From: Sabellastarte sp. h YS-2021
Lineage: Eukaryota; Annelida; Polychaeta; Sabellida; Sabellidae
Length of the DNA: 64,000 nt
Assembly: GCA_964017235.1 (NCBI GenBank)
Contig: OZ024936.1
Span: 60,749,028-60,813,027, forward strand
Reading direction: 5' to 3'
In this document: piece after piece, positions 1-11,077 of the stretch
Numbering within the stretch: the stretch's first letter is position 1
Layout: every line of letters begins with the position of its first letter
Position numbers and translations under genes: made by a program
Notes under the pieces: generated by a model
Databases searched by the model: none
What the model was told of the DNA's origin: nothing
What the model saw: the letters and a program-made list of their open reading frames with translations, nothing else

Positions 1-229
1 TGGTACTAGGCTGTAACTTCTTGTCCTCGAAGAGGAACAGAAGGAAATCAGCAACAGACTTCACAGGTGGTGAGGTGAAGTCCACCTGATTAGAGACGCA
101 CCACTTTGTAAAAATGGCCCACTTTGCTTCATAGACAGCTCTGGTTGATTTCCTTTGAGGAGCTTCAATTCTCGCTGCCACTGCTTTAGAGAAGCCGGTT
201 TGTTTGATTGCTGTGGCTCTAGGAGCCAT
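1..229 (-). CDS. DIRS tyrosine recombinase, N-terminal part (partial, element 1)
   Basis: The minus strand from an ATG at 229 reads MAPRATAIKQTGF, then RIEAPQRKSTRAVYEAKW and DFLLFLFEDKKLQPST, and runs into the window edge. The homologous stretch is present in elements 2 and 3. This is the N-terminal SAM-like, core-binding region of a DIRS tyrosine recombinase. The catalytic R, HxxR and Y residues lie further left, outside the window. The frame differs from that of RT and overlaps its 3' end by 169 nt, the same overlap as in element 2. The start is chosen from the ATG conserved between elements 1 and 2; the frame may extend further upstream. The intact protein would make and resolve a circular DNA intermediate. 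Confidence 0.85.
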   Translation of the reverse strand, partial: MAPRATAIKQTGFSKAVAARIEAPQRKSTRAVYEAKWAIFTKWCVSNQVDFTSPPVKSVADFLLFLFEDKKLQPST

Positions 230-2049
230 GCATGTAAGTTCAGATTTGTCAGATTTCTGTGAGGAATCTGGTTGAAGGGTTGAGTTAACAGATTTGGCCG
301 GTTGGGTAGCTTGAGGGGAACTTGACTGGACATGCTCACCAAGTCCCAAAACCATGTCATGTTGGGCCATCCCGGTGCAATTAGGATTAGACTTTTGCAC
401 GGGGAGTGAACTAGTTTCTCCACGACTTTGCCCAAAATGGCCGTCGGTGGGTTGGCATAGGCATCCAGGTCCTCCCATGGCAGGGTGAGAGCATCCACCG
501 CTACAGCCAGGGGGTCCGGTATTGGGGACACAAACTGGGGCAGTTTGTTGTTGAACCTCGTAGCGAATAGGTCTATCTGAGGCTGGTACCACTGTTGGCA
601 TAACCTTTGAAAGACTGCCGGCAGAAGGGACCATTCGGTCTGGATGGTTTGACCCAACCTGGATAGTTTGTCCGCTATTACATTCAGTCGGCCTGGAATG
701 TGTCGAGCTTTTAGAGTTACCTGTTTCTGGGAGCACCAAGTCATAATTCTCCAAAGAAGGGCGCACAAGGGGCCCGACCTCATGCCTCCTTCTTTGTTTA
801 TGTAGGAGACTACTGTGGTATTGTCTGTAGCCACTAGTACTATTTGGCCGGTGCAGAGATCTCCGAACTCTTTGAGGGCGAGAAGAACTGCCTTTAGTTC
901 CAAGTAATTGATGTGCAGTTTGCTTTCTGGTAGAGACCAGGAGCCTCTTGCAGTGCTGTCGTTTAAGTGAGCGCCCCAACCTTCTTTTGATGCGTCTGTA
1001 AAGAGCTGCAGAGCGTGTTTGATCGGGTGTAATGTTTGGCCGGATAGCACATTGTCCTCCTGTAGCCACCACCGTAGATGGGGATGTAAAGATTTGGGAA
1101 TGGGAATCACTTTTTCTAAAGATTCCGGTACACGCCAAGTGTTCTTGAGGTGCCACTGTATAGGCCTCATGTGCAGCCGACCCAGGTGAACTTGCTTCTC
1201 TGTAGCTGTTAAAAGCCCAATCAGGGACATGAACTGCCGGACCGGGCAGGTCGGTTGATGTAGTATCTCTAGAATTTTTTCTTGAAGAGTTTGCCACCGG
1301 TCCGGAGTAGGCCGGACCCGACCGACCTCTAGGTCGAACTGGTAACCTACAAAATCGAAGACTTGCTTGGGTTCCAGCTCCGATTTGTCCAAATTCACCA
1401 GCCAGCCTAAATTTTGGCATGTCCTTACTAGTTCCTGGGTATGCTGGAGACAGACTTGGTGGGACCTGGCCCGTACCAACCAATCGTCTAGGTATTGGTG
1501 GATCCTTATACCCTTGAAGGTGGCCATTAGTTTTACTTCTTTCGCCACTACAGTGAACTCTAATGGTGCTGTGGACAGGCCGAAAGGTAAGGCCTTGAAC
1601 TGGTAGGTTTGCCCTTGAACGTGAAATCTCAGATACTTCCTGGATTGTTCTTGAATCGGGATGTGGAAATACGCATCTTTGAAATCTATGGAGGTTACCC
1701 ACTCCCCTTGTTGAAGGGATGTTCTGATGGTTTCCGGTGTCTCCATTTTGAATTTCTCCGTCTTGAGAAATAAATTTAGATGGCTGAGGTCAAAGATCGG
1801 GCACCATTTGTTGTTTGGTTTGGGAACTAGGAAAAGTCGGTTGAAAAAGCTCAGAGAGTTTTTGTTCCTTACTAGTTCCACTGCGTTTTTGTCTATAAGT
1901 TGATGTAATGCCTCCAGTAGGTAGCTGTTCCTCTGGGGATTGACATAGCAACTTATGACTGTGGGAGACCTTGTGAGTCTTGGCCGGGTCTGAAAGGGAA
2001 GAGTGTAACCTTCCTTTAGGATTTGAACTACTTTCGGACCGGCACCCAT
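61..2049 (-). CDS. DIRS reverse transcriptase / RNase H / methyltransferase-like polyprotein
   Basis: An open frame of 662 codons. RT motif A is DFKDAYFHIPI (first Asp about residue 122) and the catalytic YLDD box is at about 186-189, followed by LGWLVN and FVGYQFDL. The RNase H residues follow: LFTDASKEGWGAHL (Asp about 352), NYLELKAVL (Glu about 384), VATDNTTV (Asp about 409) and IADKLSRL (Asp about 460). Residues about 490-570 (QIDLFATRFN, AYANPP, LILIAPGWP) match the dam-like methyltransferase region that DIRS elements carry after RNase H; its activity is unknown. The ATG at 2049 may not be the true start, because the conserved stretch GARLQNFWESW lies in the same frame just upstream. The 3' end overlaps the recombinase by 169 nt. 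All key residues are present, so this copy could be functional or recently so. Confidence 0.93.
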   Translation of the reverse strand: MGAGPKVVQILKEGYTLPFQTRPRLTRSPTVISCYVNPQRNSYLLEALHQLIDKNAVELVRNKNSLSFFNRLFLVPKPNNKWCPIFDLSHLNLFLKTEKFKMETPETIRTSLQQGEWVTSIDFKDAYFHIPIQEQSRKYLRFHVQGQTYQFKALPFGLSTAPLEFTVVAKEVKLMATFKGIRIHQYLDDWLVRARSHQVCLQHTQELVRTCQNLGWLVNLDKSELEPKQVFDFVGYQFDLEVGRVRPTPDRWQTLQEKILEILHQPTCPVRQFMSLIGLLTATEKQVHLGRLHMRPIQWHLKNTWRVPESLEKVIPIPKSLHPHLRWWLQEDNVLSGQTLHPIKHALQLFTDASKEGWGAHLNDSTARGSWSLPESKLHINYLELKAVLLALKEFGDLCTGQIVLVATDNTTVVSYINKEGGMRSGPLCALLWRIMTWCSQKQVTLKARHIPGRLNVIADKLSRLGQTIQTEWSLLPAVFQRLCQQWYQPQIDLFATRFNNKLPQFVSPIPDPLAVAVDALTLPWEDLDAYANPPTAILGKVVEKLVHSPCKSLILIAPGWPNMTWFWDLVSMSSQVPLKLPNRPNLLTQPFNQIPHRNLTNLNLHAWLLEPQQSNKPASLKQWQRELKLLKGNQPELSMKQSGPFLQSGASLIRWTSPHHL

Positions 2050-2156
2050 CTTTAACCAACTTTCCCAGAAATTTTGAAGTCTGGCCCCTACAGGCAGATT
2101 GTTGACAACATTTGTTCAATGTCTGATCTGTGAGAACCCTGTTTACACAATAATTG

Positions 2157-4246
2157 TCATTTATACTGTTGTTGTCCACGTGCCGGTCGGGAGGAAAAGT
2201 TGGAGGCTTTGCCTCTGCCTCGCTTGAACTGACGTCGGTTAATGTTCTTCCAGGCTGGTCTGTCTTGTTTCCCTTCCGACCGACCTTCCTGCTTTCTATC
2301 ACTTCTTTCATATGGATGATAACGGTTTTTCATTCGTGAAGTAGCAGGGGTAGGGTGGTTCTTGCTGTCATACAGAGCAATTTCTTCTTCAGCCTTCTTG
2401 ACCACAGATTCCGCAAACAACGTGGAGATATGAAGAGGGCCTGTTCTCAAGGCTGCAAACGTATCAGGTTTTACTCCATTCTTTAAATGGCTGAGATAAG
2501 AATCCCTGCGGGTCAAGGTAATATTTCCCATGGTCAGGAAAACGAAATCAGTTAAATGTTCCATGGCCTTCGCGGCCGCCTGTGTGATGTTAGAATTAAA
2601 GTCCATGAGGAATTGAAGTTCCTCAGCAGCTTCAGTGAGTTTGTTAGATACCTTTCCCTTGTACTCGCTCTTGATAACTTTCAACTGGGCATTCATGTCT
2701 CCTTGTACTTTAAACAAACACCTATTGAAACTTGCGGACTGGTTACACACTACTGAGGCCTCTCTGGCCAACCTTTCCCAACGACCCAGGGCATCTTGAG
2801 AGATCCTACGGGAAGCCGGAGGGGTAGCTGCTAAGGCTGCTTTTCTTGATATCCGTCCAAAACTATTGTTCAATTTGGAAGGTCCTGTGTTCCAGCTAGT
2901 AACAGTCGCTGGATCCAGTTGTTGATCTGAGTACAGGCCATCCCACTTTGTCTGAGGCTTAGGTGGTCTGAGGAAATGATCTATAGGAAGGCTGCCTGCT
3001 TCTGTAGTTCTAGATGGATATCCCTCCGTCATGGTGAGATTGAGTTTAGCTAGTTTGCGACAGAGATAATCTTCTGTAGGCATTTGTACTGAAATTTTGC
3101 TGGGAACCGGGGCTTTGGGCCCGGCAAACGGGTTGTCATCAGACAGATTTGTACTGTCCACGTCGGGGATATGTGACCACCCCATACATGAGCGTATACC
3201 ACTCATAGTTTCTCTATATGTCTGCTCTTCAGATGTTGGAAGTTCTTGTTCAAATTCTTGGTCGTCGGAGAATTCACCCTCCTCTGCAAAGAGTTCAACC
3301 GGAGGGGTATCAGAGATTTGACTGTCAGAGTCTGAATCCAAGCTGGAAATACTATCCTTCCCGCTCTTCTGAAGGGTTGGAGAGGCAGAGTCGGCAGCGA
3401 CTGAAGGTCGGTCGGAGGTGTGAAGGCCGGTGACTGGCTGCTTGGAACTTCCAGAAGTAACACTAGTATGTCGGTGAACATTAGTACCAGGCTTACCGGT
3501 CGACTGATGCTTCTGAGAAGCGTTGTCTGGACCAGTGCGCCCTCTGAGGTACTCATAGATCTTAGCTTACCGGCCGACTTTTGCTGTGAAGCAACCTTGT
3601 CTGGGCCAGTGCGCTCAGAAGAAGATCTATGGAGAGAGGAGTCTTTAGTAAGCTTACCGGCCGAAGGCTGTGAAACAGCACCAGAGTCTGGGCCAGTGCG
3701 CTGAGAGTCTACTGAAGAGTTAGCTGGTTGAAAGAAGGGTTCAGAGTCCCGTGTCACCGTGGCAGGTGGAGAGTGAGTAGGGGCTACTCTAACATCAGAA
3801 GAAAAGGTAGGTTCTATAGATTTTGCTAACAAAAGTGCTTCTAACCTATTGAAACGTTCTGCCCATTTGTCCTCTAAGGCCGTGAACTTTTCCTCCATGG
3901 TAGATGAAGGTGTTGTAGATGATAACTTTTTGGATTTAGTAGGAAGCTTTTCCTTTTTAACCTTCTTCTCTGGGGGAGGAGGGGACTTGTCAGCACTAGG
4001 ACCACTCACAACCCCAATAACTGAAACGCTGGTGGGATCTACAAGCTCTTCTGAGGCTTGGGAACTTTCAGCACGTTTTGCCTCCCGTTTTTCCTTTTTG
4101 ATTTTGTAACAATCCACAGAGTCTTTGTCTTTAACACAAGGCTCCTCGCCTTTACCTTTCTCCCTGCAACGTGCGCAGAAGGCATGTCCATCAAATATGG
4201 CCATCGCGTGCCCACAACTTCCCCTCTTCTGGCCAGGTGAAGACAT
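2157..4246 (-). pseudogene. DIRS gag-like protein, one frameshift (element 1)
   Basis: The gag region starts at ATG 4246 with a Cys/His-rich N-terminus (GSCGHAMAIFDGH, CARCREKG, EEPCV) shared with the other DIRS copies. A Lys/Ser/Pro-rich linker, an acidic stretch (FAEEGEFSDDQEFE) and a helical core follow (EDYLCRKLAKLNL, LGRWERLAREA, RRDSYLSHLKNGVKPD). It ends in a basic RG-rich tail (FKRGRGKASNFSSRPARGQQ) suited to nucleic-acid binding. Two open frames, 4246-3203 and 3341-2157, overlap. Repeated RTGPD-type motifs in the linker show the frame changes near 3540, so one single-base indel best explains the break, though a sequencing error or programmed shift is possible. The gag stop is followed by a short stretch also conserved in element 2. 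Confidence 0.8.
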
Positions 4247-4360
4247 AACGTGATAGAAACACTAAGAATGATAATAAAGTATAATCCAACTAAATATTCA
4301 CAATAAAACACAAATTATTTAAAAAAATCTGGCAGAGAAATTTTTCCACTGTGCACTGGT

Positions 4361-4500
4361 TCGCGCCAAACGAAAAAGATGCCAGGACGTCACGCTGTCT
4401 AGACAAGAGGAAGTACGACACGCCATCTGGCGAGTGCACAGGTGCTACGGACCGACCTGCCGGTGGAGACACAGGACGTCTTTTTCTGACGTTTGGCAGA
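4361..4500. repeat. Right inverted terminal repeat of DIRS element 1
   Basis: Begins CGCGCCAAACGAAAAAG and ends CTTTTTCTGACGTTTGGC, with CTGGCGAGTGCACAGG inside. The same landmarks, in order, mark the right end of element 3 (about 21435-21560), and the GCGCCAAAC start also occurs at the right end of element 2. It lies just upstream of the gag start, where the promoter-bearing terminal repeat of a DIRS element is expected. Confidence 0.7.
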
Positions 4501-4639
4501 GGGTTCAGGGTACCTTCCCTGCTATGAAATCCTGTCCGGCTAACATTTGGTCCAGTTTGTTCAATTTGGTTGGTTGCTATGGCAACGAACTTGAAAATCT
4601 GAAGTGACCAAACTTAAAGGACCCTATATCTCCCTTATT

Positions 4640-4905
4640 ATTGGTCGTAGAGGTTTTGGAGGTGAAGACCACTTATAGGAAATCCTGTGCGCCGAATCTT
4701 TTGCTGCTGGTATCACATTTGACCTTGGACCCCTCCTTCAAGGTCAAATGTTGTTCTTCATACCAATTATGGCTGACATCTCCCTTGTTATTGGTCGTAG
4801 AGGTTTTGGATGTGAAGACAACCTATAGGAAATCATGTATCCCAAATCTTTTGGTGAGGTCAGATTTGACCTTGGAGCCCTCCTTGAACGTCTAATGTGG
4901 TCCTT
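4640..4905 (-). repeat. Two minisatellite units, inverted copy of the 18.5-19.5 kb array
   Basis: Two units of about 150 bp contain TCTCCCTTATTATTGGTC, AGAGGTTTTGGA, CCTATAGGAAATC and TTGACCTTGGACCCCTCC. The reverse complements of these strings are the landmarks of the array at 18485-19480. The sequence from 4501 to 4640 is unassigned flank of the DIRS element. Confidence 0.75.
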
Positions 4906-4989
4906 CATACTTATAATGGTGTATAGCACTCTGTATGTCACGCTTCAACCATGTCCCGTCCGGAGATACACTGCGTCGAGACAATGTCT

Positions 4990-6705
4990 AGTTTGAAAAC
5001 TATTGGGGTTAGAGAATTTTGTATAAATATGTTATTCAGCTACTTTTGGGTCAGCTATAACATAGTAAAATTTAAGACATGTGGTTCATCGCATAGCAGA
5101 GGTTCTCGCTGTTGAGTAAATCGGTTGTAATTTGTAAACTATTGTTTTTACAGTATTTTCTTTAAATATGTTATTCACCTACATTTAGTCAGCTATAACA
5201 TACTGCAATTGTAGACCTTTTGCTCGTAGCATAGCTGAGCAATAGCTACTTTCAGGTTCTCATTGTTGAGTAAATCAGTTTTAACTGGAAAACTATTGCA
5301 TTTACAGTTTTTTTGTTGAAATATATTTTCCACCTACTTTTTACACCTTACCAGCTAGCTTTGTACTTTACTTCTGAATACCATTTGCAGGGCACAACCT
5401 TTGTGGCTTCTCTCACTTCTACACTGAAACTGAAAACACACAGTCAGCTGACACAGGGCCCGTTCTCAGGCACTGATTGCTTGTTATTAACATAAATGTA
5501 CAACCCAGATCAATTGATCAAACATGCAGTCATTCCATCCATTTGTAGGTTGGTACAGTGCGAGCGAGTCGTTGTCTTGAGGATGAAGCTCAATGTGAAC
5601 AAGGTCAGCCTAATGATGTCTTGTATCAGACCTGGATCGGTCTTAATTTTTTATGATTTTTTAAAAATAATTTTTAATGCATTAGAATTCATGAAATAAT
5701 GCACTAAACCACTTATTTTCTCATTGACTCCTGCAGGGATTTCTCTCTTATCATGCTTGTATGTACTAGTCCAGTAGTATATTCCTTTGTGCGAGTATCA
5801 GGCCTGGATCTTTAAAAAAAAATTTTATGAATTTTTAATGCATTAAAATTCATGAAATCCTGCACTAAATCACCTATAGCTTGAAAAGTAATGCGTTTAA
5901 GAGCATTTTGTTAAAATATGTTAATCAGCTACTTTTTTCATAGCTACAACATGGCGAGTAACTTGGGTGTCTATTCCAATAGCTAAGTGAGTAATAGCTA
6001 CTATCTGATTTTTCAGTACCTTTCATAATGAGTAAAATCACTTGTAACTCAGAAACTCGTGCATTCAGAGAATTTTGTATCAATATGTTATTCAGCTACT
6101 TTTGGGTCAGCTATGACATAGTAAAATTGCAGGCCTGTAGCTTATTACACAGCTGAGCAATAGCTATATTCATGTTCTCACTTTTGAGTAAATCAGTTGT
6201 AACTTGAAAACTATTGCATTTACAGTATTTTCTTTAAATATGTTATTCACCTAATTTTTGGTCAGTTATAACATAGTAAAAATTGCAGACCTGTAACTCA
6301 TTACATATTTGAGCAATAGCTATATTCAGGTTCTCACTGTTGAGTAAAGCAGTTGTAACATGAGAACTATTGCATTTACAGTATTTTGTTTGAATATGTT
6401 ATTCACCCATTTTTGGGTCACCTATAACACAGTGAACTTGTGGACCTGTAGCTCATAGCATATGTGAGCAATAGCTACTTTCAGGTTCTCACTATTGAGT
6501 AAATCAGTTGCAATTTCAAAACTATTGCATTTACAGTATTTTGTTTAAATATGTTGTTCACCTACTTTTGGGTCAGCTATAATATAGTGAAATTGTGGAC
6601 ATGTAGCTCATTGCATAGCTGAGCAATACCTACTTTTAGGCTTTCACTATTCAGTAAATCAGTTTTATCTTGAAAACTATTTCATTTATAGTATTTCTTT
6701 TGGTG
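4990..6705 (+). repeat. Minisatellite array, unit about 155 bp (GAGTAAATCAGTTGTAA family)
   Basis: Landmarks GAGTAAATCAGTTGTAA, CTATTGCATTTACAG, TATGTTATTCACCTAC, TTTTGGGTCAGCTATAAC and GAGCAATAGCTAC recur roughly every 153-157 bp, for example near 5115, 5268, 6185, 6342, 6497 and 6652. A non-repeat insertion or divergent part lies at about 5330-5900. Inverted copies of the same unit occur at 7385-7760, 47999-48235 and 61690-62280, so this is the core of a dispersed mobile element rather than a local satellite. No coding potential is seen. Confidence 0.85.
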
Positions 6706-7384
6706 TGCATTTTTATTTCAGTGTATATGATTATGACTATTGTGAATATGATTACTGCTGTTAAGTGCTACATTAAAATTCATTATTAAACCTTTCATCT
6801 TTCATTTACCAAACAAAATATATATGAACTAGCTGATAAAATCATGTACACTTTACTTCAGTTAAGATATCCACTGCTTAATACTTTATTCTTGTCCACA
6901 TCCACAATCATGGAATTCTAAAAAAAAAAAAAAGGGGGGGGGGGGGGGGGAGAAAGAAGAGATGTTGTTTGTTTCAAAAGACACCTTGGGCTATTAAGGA
7001 TAAAATATTAAGTATAAATGCATTAAAAATCCTGAAATTATGAAATAAGTTATATTGCCTATATATACTGGGCTAGAGATACATTACTTTGCACGAATGT
7101 ATCATACAGTACATCTTATTTTTTCAACACATTTGAACTGAATATAACAACCATAATAGTTTAGGAAGACCTTAACTTTGCACTTATGAATAACATTTGC
7201 ACTGCACAGTTTTTATGTCCTTTTCTTCTGTCATTTGCAATATGAAGTCCCAAACATAGAATCAGCTTACACAGAGCATGTACAATGGCACTTAATGTCT
7301 TTTCTTTTTGACAAGTTTTGGTCCATGTAGTTGGTTAAACTACAGAATTAGTGAGAAAACTAGACCAGGGCAAGATGTATCCAC
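6706..7384. other. AT-rich gene-free stretch with an A/G homopolymer
   Basis: No open frame of note. It contains an A14 run directly followed by a G17 run at about 6920-6950. It separates the plus-oriented and minus-oriented copies of the 155-bp minisatellite, so it is the loop region of a large imperfect inverted repeat. Confidence 0.6.
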
Positions 7385-7760
7385 CGGCAAAGGCAAAAGT
7401 AGCTGTTACTCAGCTATGCCACGAGCTAGAGGTCTGAAATTTTACTATGTTATAGCTGACCCAAAAGTAGGTGAATAACAGATTTGCACAAAATTCTCTA
7501 AATGCAATAGTTTTCAAGTTACAAGTGATTTTACTCATGATGGAAGTTAGTTAAAAGTCCAAAAATAGCTATTACTCACTTAGCTATTGAGATAGACACT
7601 GTAGTTACTCACCATGTTGTAGCTATGGAAAAAGTAGCTGAATAACATATTTTAACAAAGTGCTCTAAATGCAATACTTTTCAAGTTATAATTGATTTAG
7701 TGCATGATTATTTCATTAATTTTAATGCATTAAAAATTATTTAAAAAATTCATAAAAAAA
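7385..7760 (-). repeat. Inverted copy of the 155-bp minisatellite
   Basis: Reads AAAAGTAGCTGTTACTCAG, TATAGCTGACCCAAAAGTAG and GCAATAGTTTTCAAG, the reverse complements of landmarks in the array at 4990-6705. Confidence 0.8.
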
Positions 7761-7769
7761 CTTTAGCAT

Positions 7770-8236
7770 GTGAAAGCTCTCCAAAATGTAGGTGAACGAG
7801 TTATTTGAGAAATACTGGCTATCTGCAATACTTTCAGTGATAATAGGCATTTACTCATTTTGAGTAGGTGAATAATTAGCTACGGGTCTGAAACTTCACT
7901 AATTGAAAGCTCTTCAAAATGTATCTGAATGAGTTATTTGGGAAAAATTGGCTATCTGCAATACTTTTAGAGATAATTCACATTTACTCATTTTGAGTAG
8001 GTCAATAATTAGCTAGGGGTCTGAAACTTCCAAGTAAAAGCTCTCCCAAAAGTAGGTGAATGAGTTATTTGAGAAAAATTGGCTATCTGCAATACTTTTA
8101 GAGATAATTCGCATTTACTCATTTTGAGTAGGTGAGTAATTAGCTATGAGTCTGAAACTTCACCAAGTGAAAGCTCTTCCAAAAGTAGGTGAAGGAGTTA
8201 TTTGAGAAAAAATGGCTATCTGCAATACTTTTAAGC
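7770..8236 (+). repeat. Minisatellite array, unit about 131 bp (TTGAGTAGGTGAATAATTAG family)
   Basis: About four units carry CATTTACTCATTTTGAGTAG, TTAGCTATGGGTCTGAAAC, AAAGCTCTCCCAAAAGTAG and TTGGCTATCTGCAATAC. The same unit forms a longer array at 33740-34770 and a degenerate single copy at about 23236-23440. Confidence 0.85.
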
Positions 8237-8237
8237 G

Positions 8238-8809
8238 ATAAGCCACCTGCCAAATATGAAAGAAATGTGGACTGTAGGTCGCCAACAAGCAATATTCCAC
8301 ATTCTAGACATTTTTGTCTACCACAGGCCTAATTTAGACATAAACCTTACCAAAAAGATAGGGTGGCGAGTCCTCTAGCATACCAAGCCACCTGCCAAAT
8401 ATGAAAGAAATGTTGACTGTAGGTCACTAACAAGCAATATTCCACATTTTAGACATTTTTGTCTACCACAGGCCTAATTTAGACATAAAGCCTACCAAAA
8501 AGTTAGGGTGGCGAGTCCTCCACCATATCAAGCCACCTGCCAAATATGAAAGAAATCTGGAAAGAAATGTGGACTGTAGGTCGCTGACGAGCAATATTCC
8601 ACATTTTAGACATTTTTGTCTACCACAGGCCTAATTTAGACATAAAGCCTACCAAAAAGATAGGGTGGCGAGTCCTCCACCATATCAAGCCACCTGCCAA
8701 ATATGAAAGAAATCTGGAAAGAAATGTGGACTGTAGGTCGATAACAAGAAATCTCTGCGGACGCAGACGATGATGAATCCATAGTATCCCCGCTTCGCGC
8801 CGGGGATAC
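8238..8809 (+). repeat. Minisatellite array (about 150-bp unit) ending in a TATCCCC hairpin
   Basis: Four units start AAGCCACCTGCCAAATATG at about 8239, 8387, 8531 and 8689, and contain AATATTCCACATTTTAG and GTCTACCACAGGCCTAATTT. The array stops at a perfect-stem hairpin, 8784-8809, of GTATCCCCG, a CTTCGCGC loop and CGGGGATAC. This layout of a tandem core followed by a terminal hairpin recurs in other families here and suggests the 3' end of a non-autonomous Helitron-like element. Confidence 0.8.
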
Positions 8810-8875
8810 AATTACATGCTTGGTCATCAAATACTCACCTGACAAAGTAACTTTATGTTTAGCAATTTTATGACA

Positions 8876-10848
8876 AGCTTTTACTGTGCCTATGGACTAC
8901 TTTTGGGATACTGACCCCTGACTGACCAGTATATTTGACTTTTATGACAAACTTTTTAGTCTGTCTGAAATGACTAGCTTTTCTATATTATATGACAACT
9001 ATGTTTGTCATATATTAGTCATAAACTAGTCACTTTTGGCTAAATAAAGGCAAATATATTTGACAACTTTACGACAAACTTTTTACCATGCCTGAAAGAC
9101 TATACCTTTTACTTATTGACAAATGAATGTCATATATTAATTATAAAATAGTCACCTCTGTTAAAACCATAGAAATCGTATAAAAAAGCTAGAACGGACA
9201 TCGGCTTCTCACTTCCGGGAAATATGGCCGCCATATTGAAATATTACAAAATCTTGCGATTGTGAACAAAATATGCTGTGAAATGGTCATACTTTAAATG
9301 CCAATATCTCAGTGAATATTGCATCGATTTTCAATCCATAAAAAGCAAAATGAAGGCCAGATAATAGGCTTTTCACCCGATAAATAAAATATCCAGGGTT
9401 CGTATCACTAACATGACTCAGGCTGAGTGAAAAATCAGCTCTAAATCAACCCATTCTGGGCTTTATAATATAAGATACTGGCATGACCAGAAATATTACC
9501 CTAGCCATATGTGCCAGAAATAGGTAGCAACATACAATGGCTATCTTTCTGTATATTACATTAGGGGTTCCAAGAATAAAATTCTCACAGATTTACATAA
9601 CCTTTATATGTTATTCGAAGAGCTTTTCAGCAGATTTTAAAATAATTCTTATTGTTATAAAAATATATGTCTCTACAAAATTTTCGGTCCCATTTTGAAA
9701 AACCAATGGCTGTCATAGCTGATTGTTGGCAAATCATTAACATGCTATAAAACTGAAACTATTGAAGCTAGCTTCATCAAATTTGGGATAACGCAAAAAT
9801 TTGTCTTTGATTTTGTCACAACTTTAAGACCACTGCAGGGCAGACTTAAGTCATTTTTAACCCCTTGTTATGCCAACAAAAATATACTATGGGGATCTGT
9901 ACTTTCTATAATTATTTTCTGTGGATTGCAACAGAAATTTACATCATTTAATTACCTATAAATTTCCACATTTTACCTTCTTGTGGTAAAGGCCACCATT
10001 GTACCTTAAAGTGTTAAAACTCAATGCTCAACTTGTAATCATTGCTAGACCCAAAGGTGATGATACATGTGAACAGTTTTAAAAGTAAATTATATATTAG
10101 GCACTTTATTTGCTTGAGTATACATAAGACATTTAATTTTAATCAATTGTTATGGCACTTAATCTTCACTAACACCCAAAAGCAGACCTTTAACTCGCAA
10201 TAATTGATTTTCTTGAAATAAATTAACATAGAAGGTTGCAAAATTGTAGTTTATTGAAACTTTTTAACATATCTCTTGCCTTGGACATTATATATCACAT
10301 TTGGAGCACTAATTGTGAAGTTGGTTAAAGGAAAACTTTAAATTATAAAGTAATATGTGATGAAAAATTTGAGACTTTCTTCATTTAAATGAGATATATC
10401 ACCCCTCTAGATAGATTCTACGGGCTGTAATCTTTAAAATGGTATATGACTTGTCAAAATCGAGTCAAAAATAACATTTTTATGAATTTTTAAAATTCAA
10501 CATATTGCTACCCTGGTTAACCATAAAATAATATTCCAATATGGCGGCCGAAATTCTCGTTTCACAAAATATACTTTTATAAGGAATGTCCATTCTAGCT
10601 TTTTTATACGATTTCTATGGTTAAAACCAACAAGTGTACATCAGTCAGATGTGACTATTTTGTGACCAATGTATGACAAACATTCATTTGTAAATAAGTA
10701 AAAGGTAGTTGTTTCAGGCACGGTACAAAGTTTGTCATAAAATTGTCAAATATATTTGTCTTCAGTCAGGCGACTATTTTATGACTAATATTTGACAAAC
10801 ATACAGTTGTCAATGTGGAAAAGGTAGTCATTTCAGGCACAGTAAAAA
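8876..10848. repeat. Large inverted repeat with arms at 8876-9159 and 10628-10848
   Basis: The left arm contains TTTTACTGTGCCTATGG, ATATATTTGACAACTTTA, CTTTTACTTATTGACAAATG and AAAATAGTCACCTCTG. The right arm contains diverged reverse complements of these. Each arm itself has about two tandem units of roughly 160 bp. The spacer is occupied by a separate transposon (9168-10619), so before that insertion this was probably a foldback element with closely facing arms. Confidence 0.75.
9168..10619. mobile_element. Non-autonomous DNA transposon with 8-bp target duplication
   Basis: The termini CATAGAAATCGTATAAAAAA and TTTTTTATACGATTTCTATG are perfect inverted repeats that extend, with a mismatch, to about 31 bp. 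They are flanked by the 8-bp direct repeat GTTAAAAC at 9160-9167 and 10620-10627. The 1452-bp interior has no long open frame. An 8-bp duplication fits hAT, but the terminal bases are not the usual CAG/TAG of hAT, so the superfamily is unassigned. Confidence 0.85.
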
Positions 10849-11077
10849 GTCCTACACCTTATGGTTTCCGAGATACAGCCCGGACAAACTTTTTCCCACC
10901 GCCAGCCCGCCCATTGGACACCATGGGGGAAAACAATACCCCAACAGCCCTTAAGGGCTGTGGGGTAAAAATTTGGTGAAAATCTGTGCATTGGTTTAGG
11001 CTGTGAAACACCCACAAGCTTTATGCCTGCCGCTACGGGGACGACTTTAAACCCAGCCTTTAAGGGCTGGGGTTAAA
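10849..11077 (+). repeat. Helitron-like 3' end with TACCCC hairpin, plus a second hairpin
   Basis: CCTACACCTTATGGTTTCCG, GATACAGCCCGGACAAAC and the hairpin at 10937-10967 (TACCCCAACAGCCC, then GGGCTGTGGGGTA) match the end of the element at 60080-61605. About 80 bp on, a different hairpin (11046-11077, TTTAAACCCAGCC facing GGCTGGGGTTAAA) marks the end of a further family. Confidence 0.75.

Larger units (their letters stand above)
1..4500 (-). mobile_element. DIRS-like retrotransposon, element 1 (3' end beyond window)
   Basis: Reading right to left on the minus strand, the order is right inverted terminal repeat, gag, RT/RNase H/methyltransferase-like ORF, then the start of a tyrosine recombinase that runs off the left edge. 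This order and the overlapping RT and recombinase frames are typical of the DIRS order, which integrates with a tyrosine recombinase instead of a DDE integrase. The left terminal repeat and internal complementary region are outside the window. It is the best preserved of the four DIRS copies here, because RT is uninterrupted and only gag carries a visible frameshift. Confidence 0.9.

Noticed and set aside
10264-10282. ATCTCTTGCC string matching the arm of the hairpin at 31704-31740
   Set aside because: It is a ten-base match inside an unrelated transposon interior, not at an element end, so chance is the simplest explanation.
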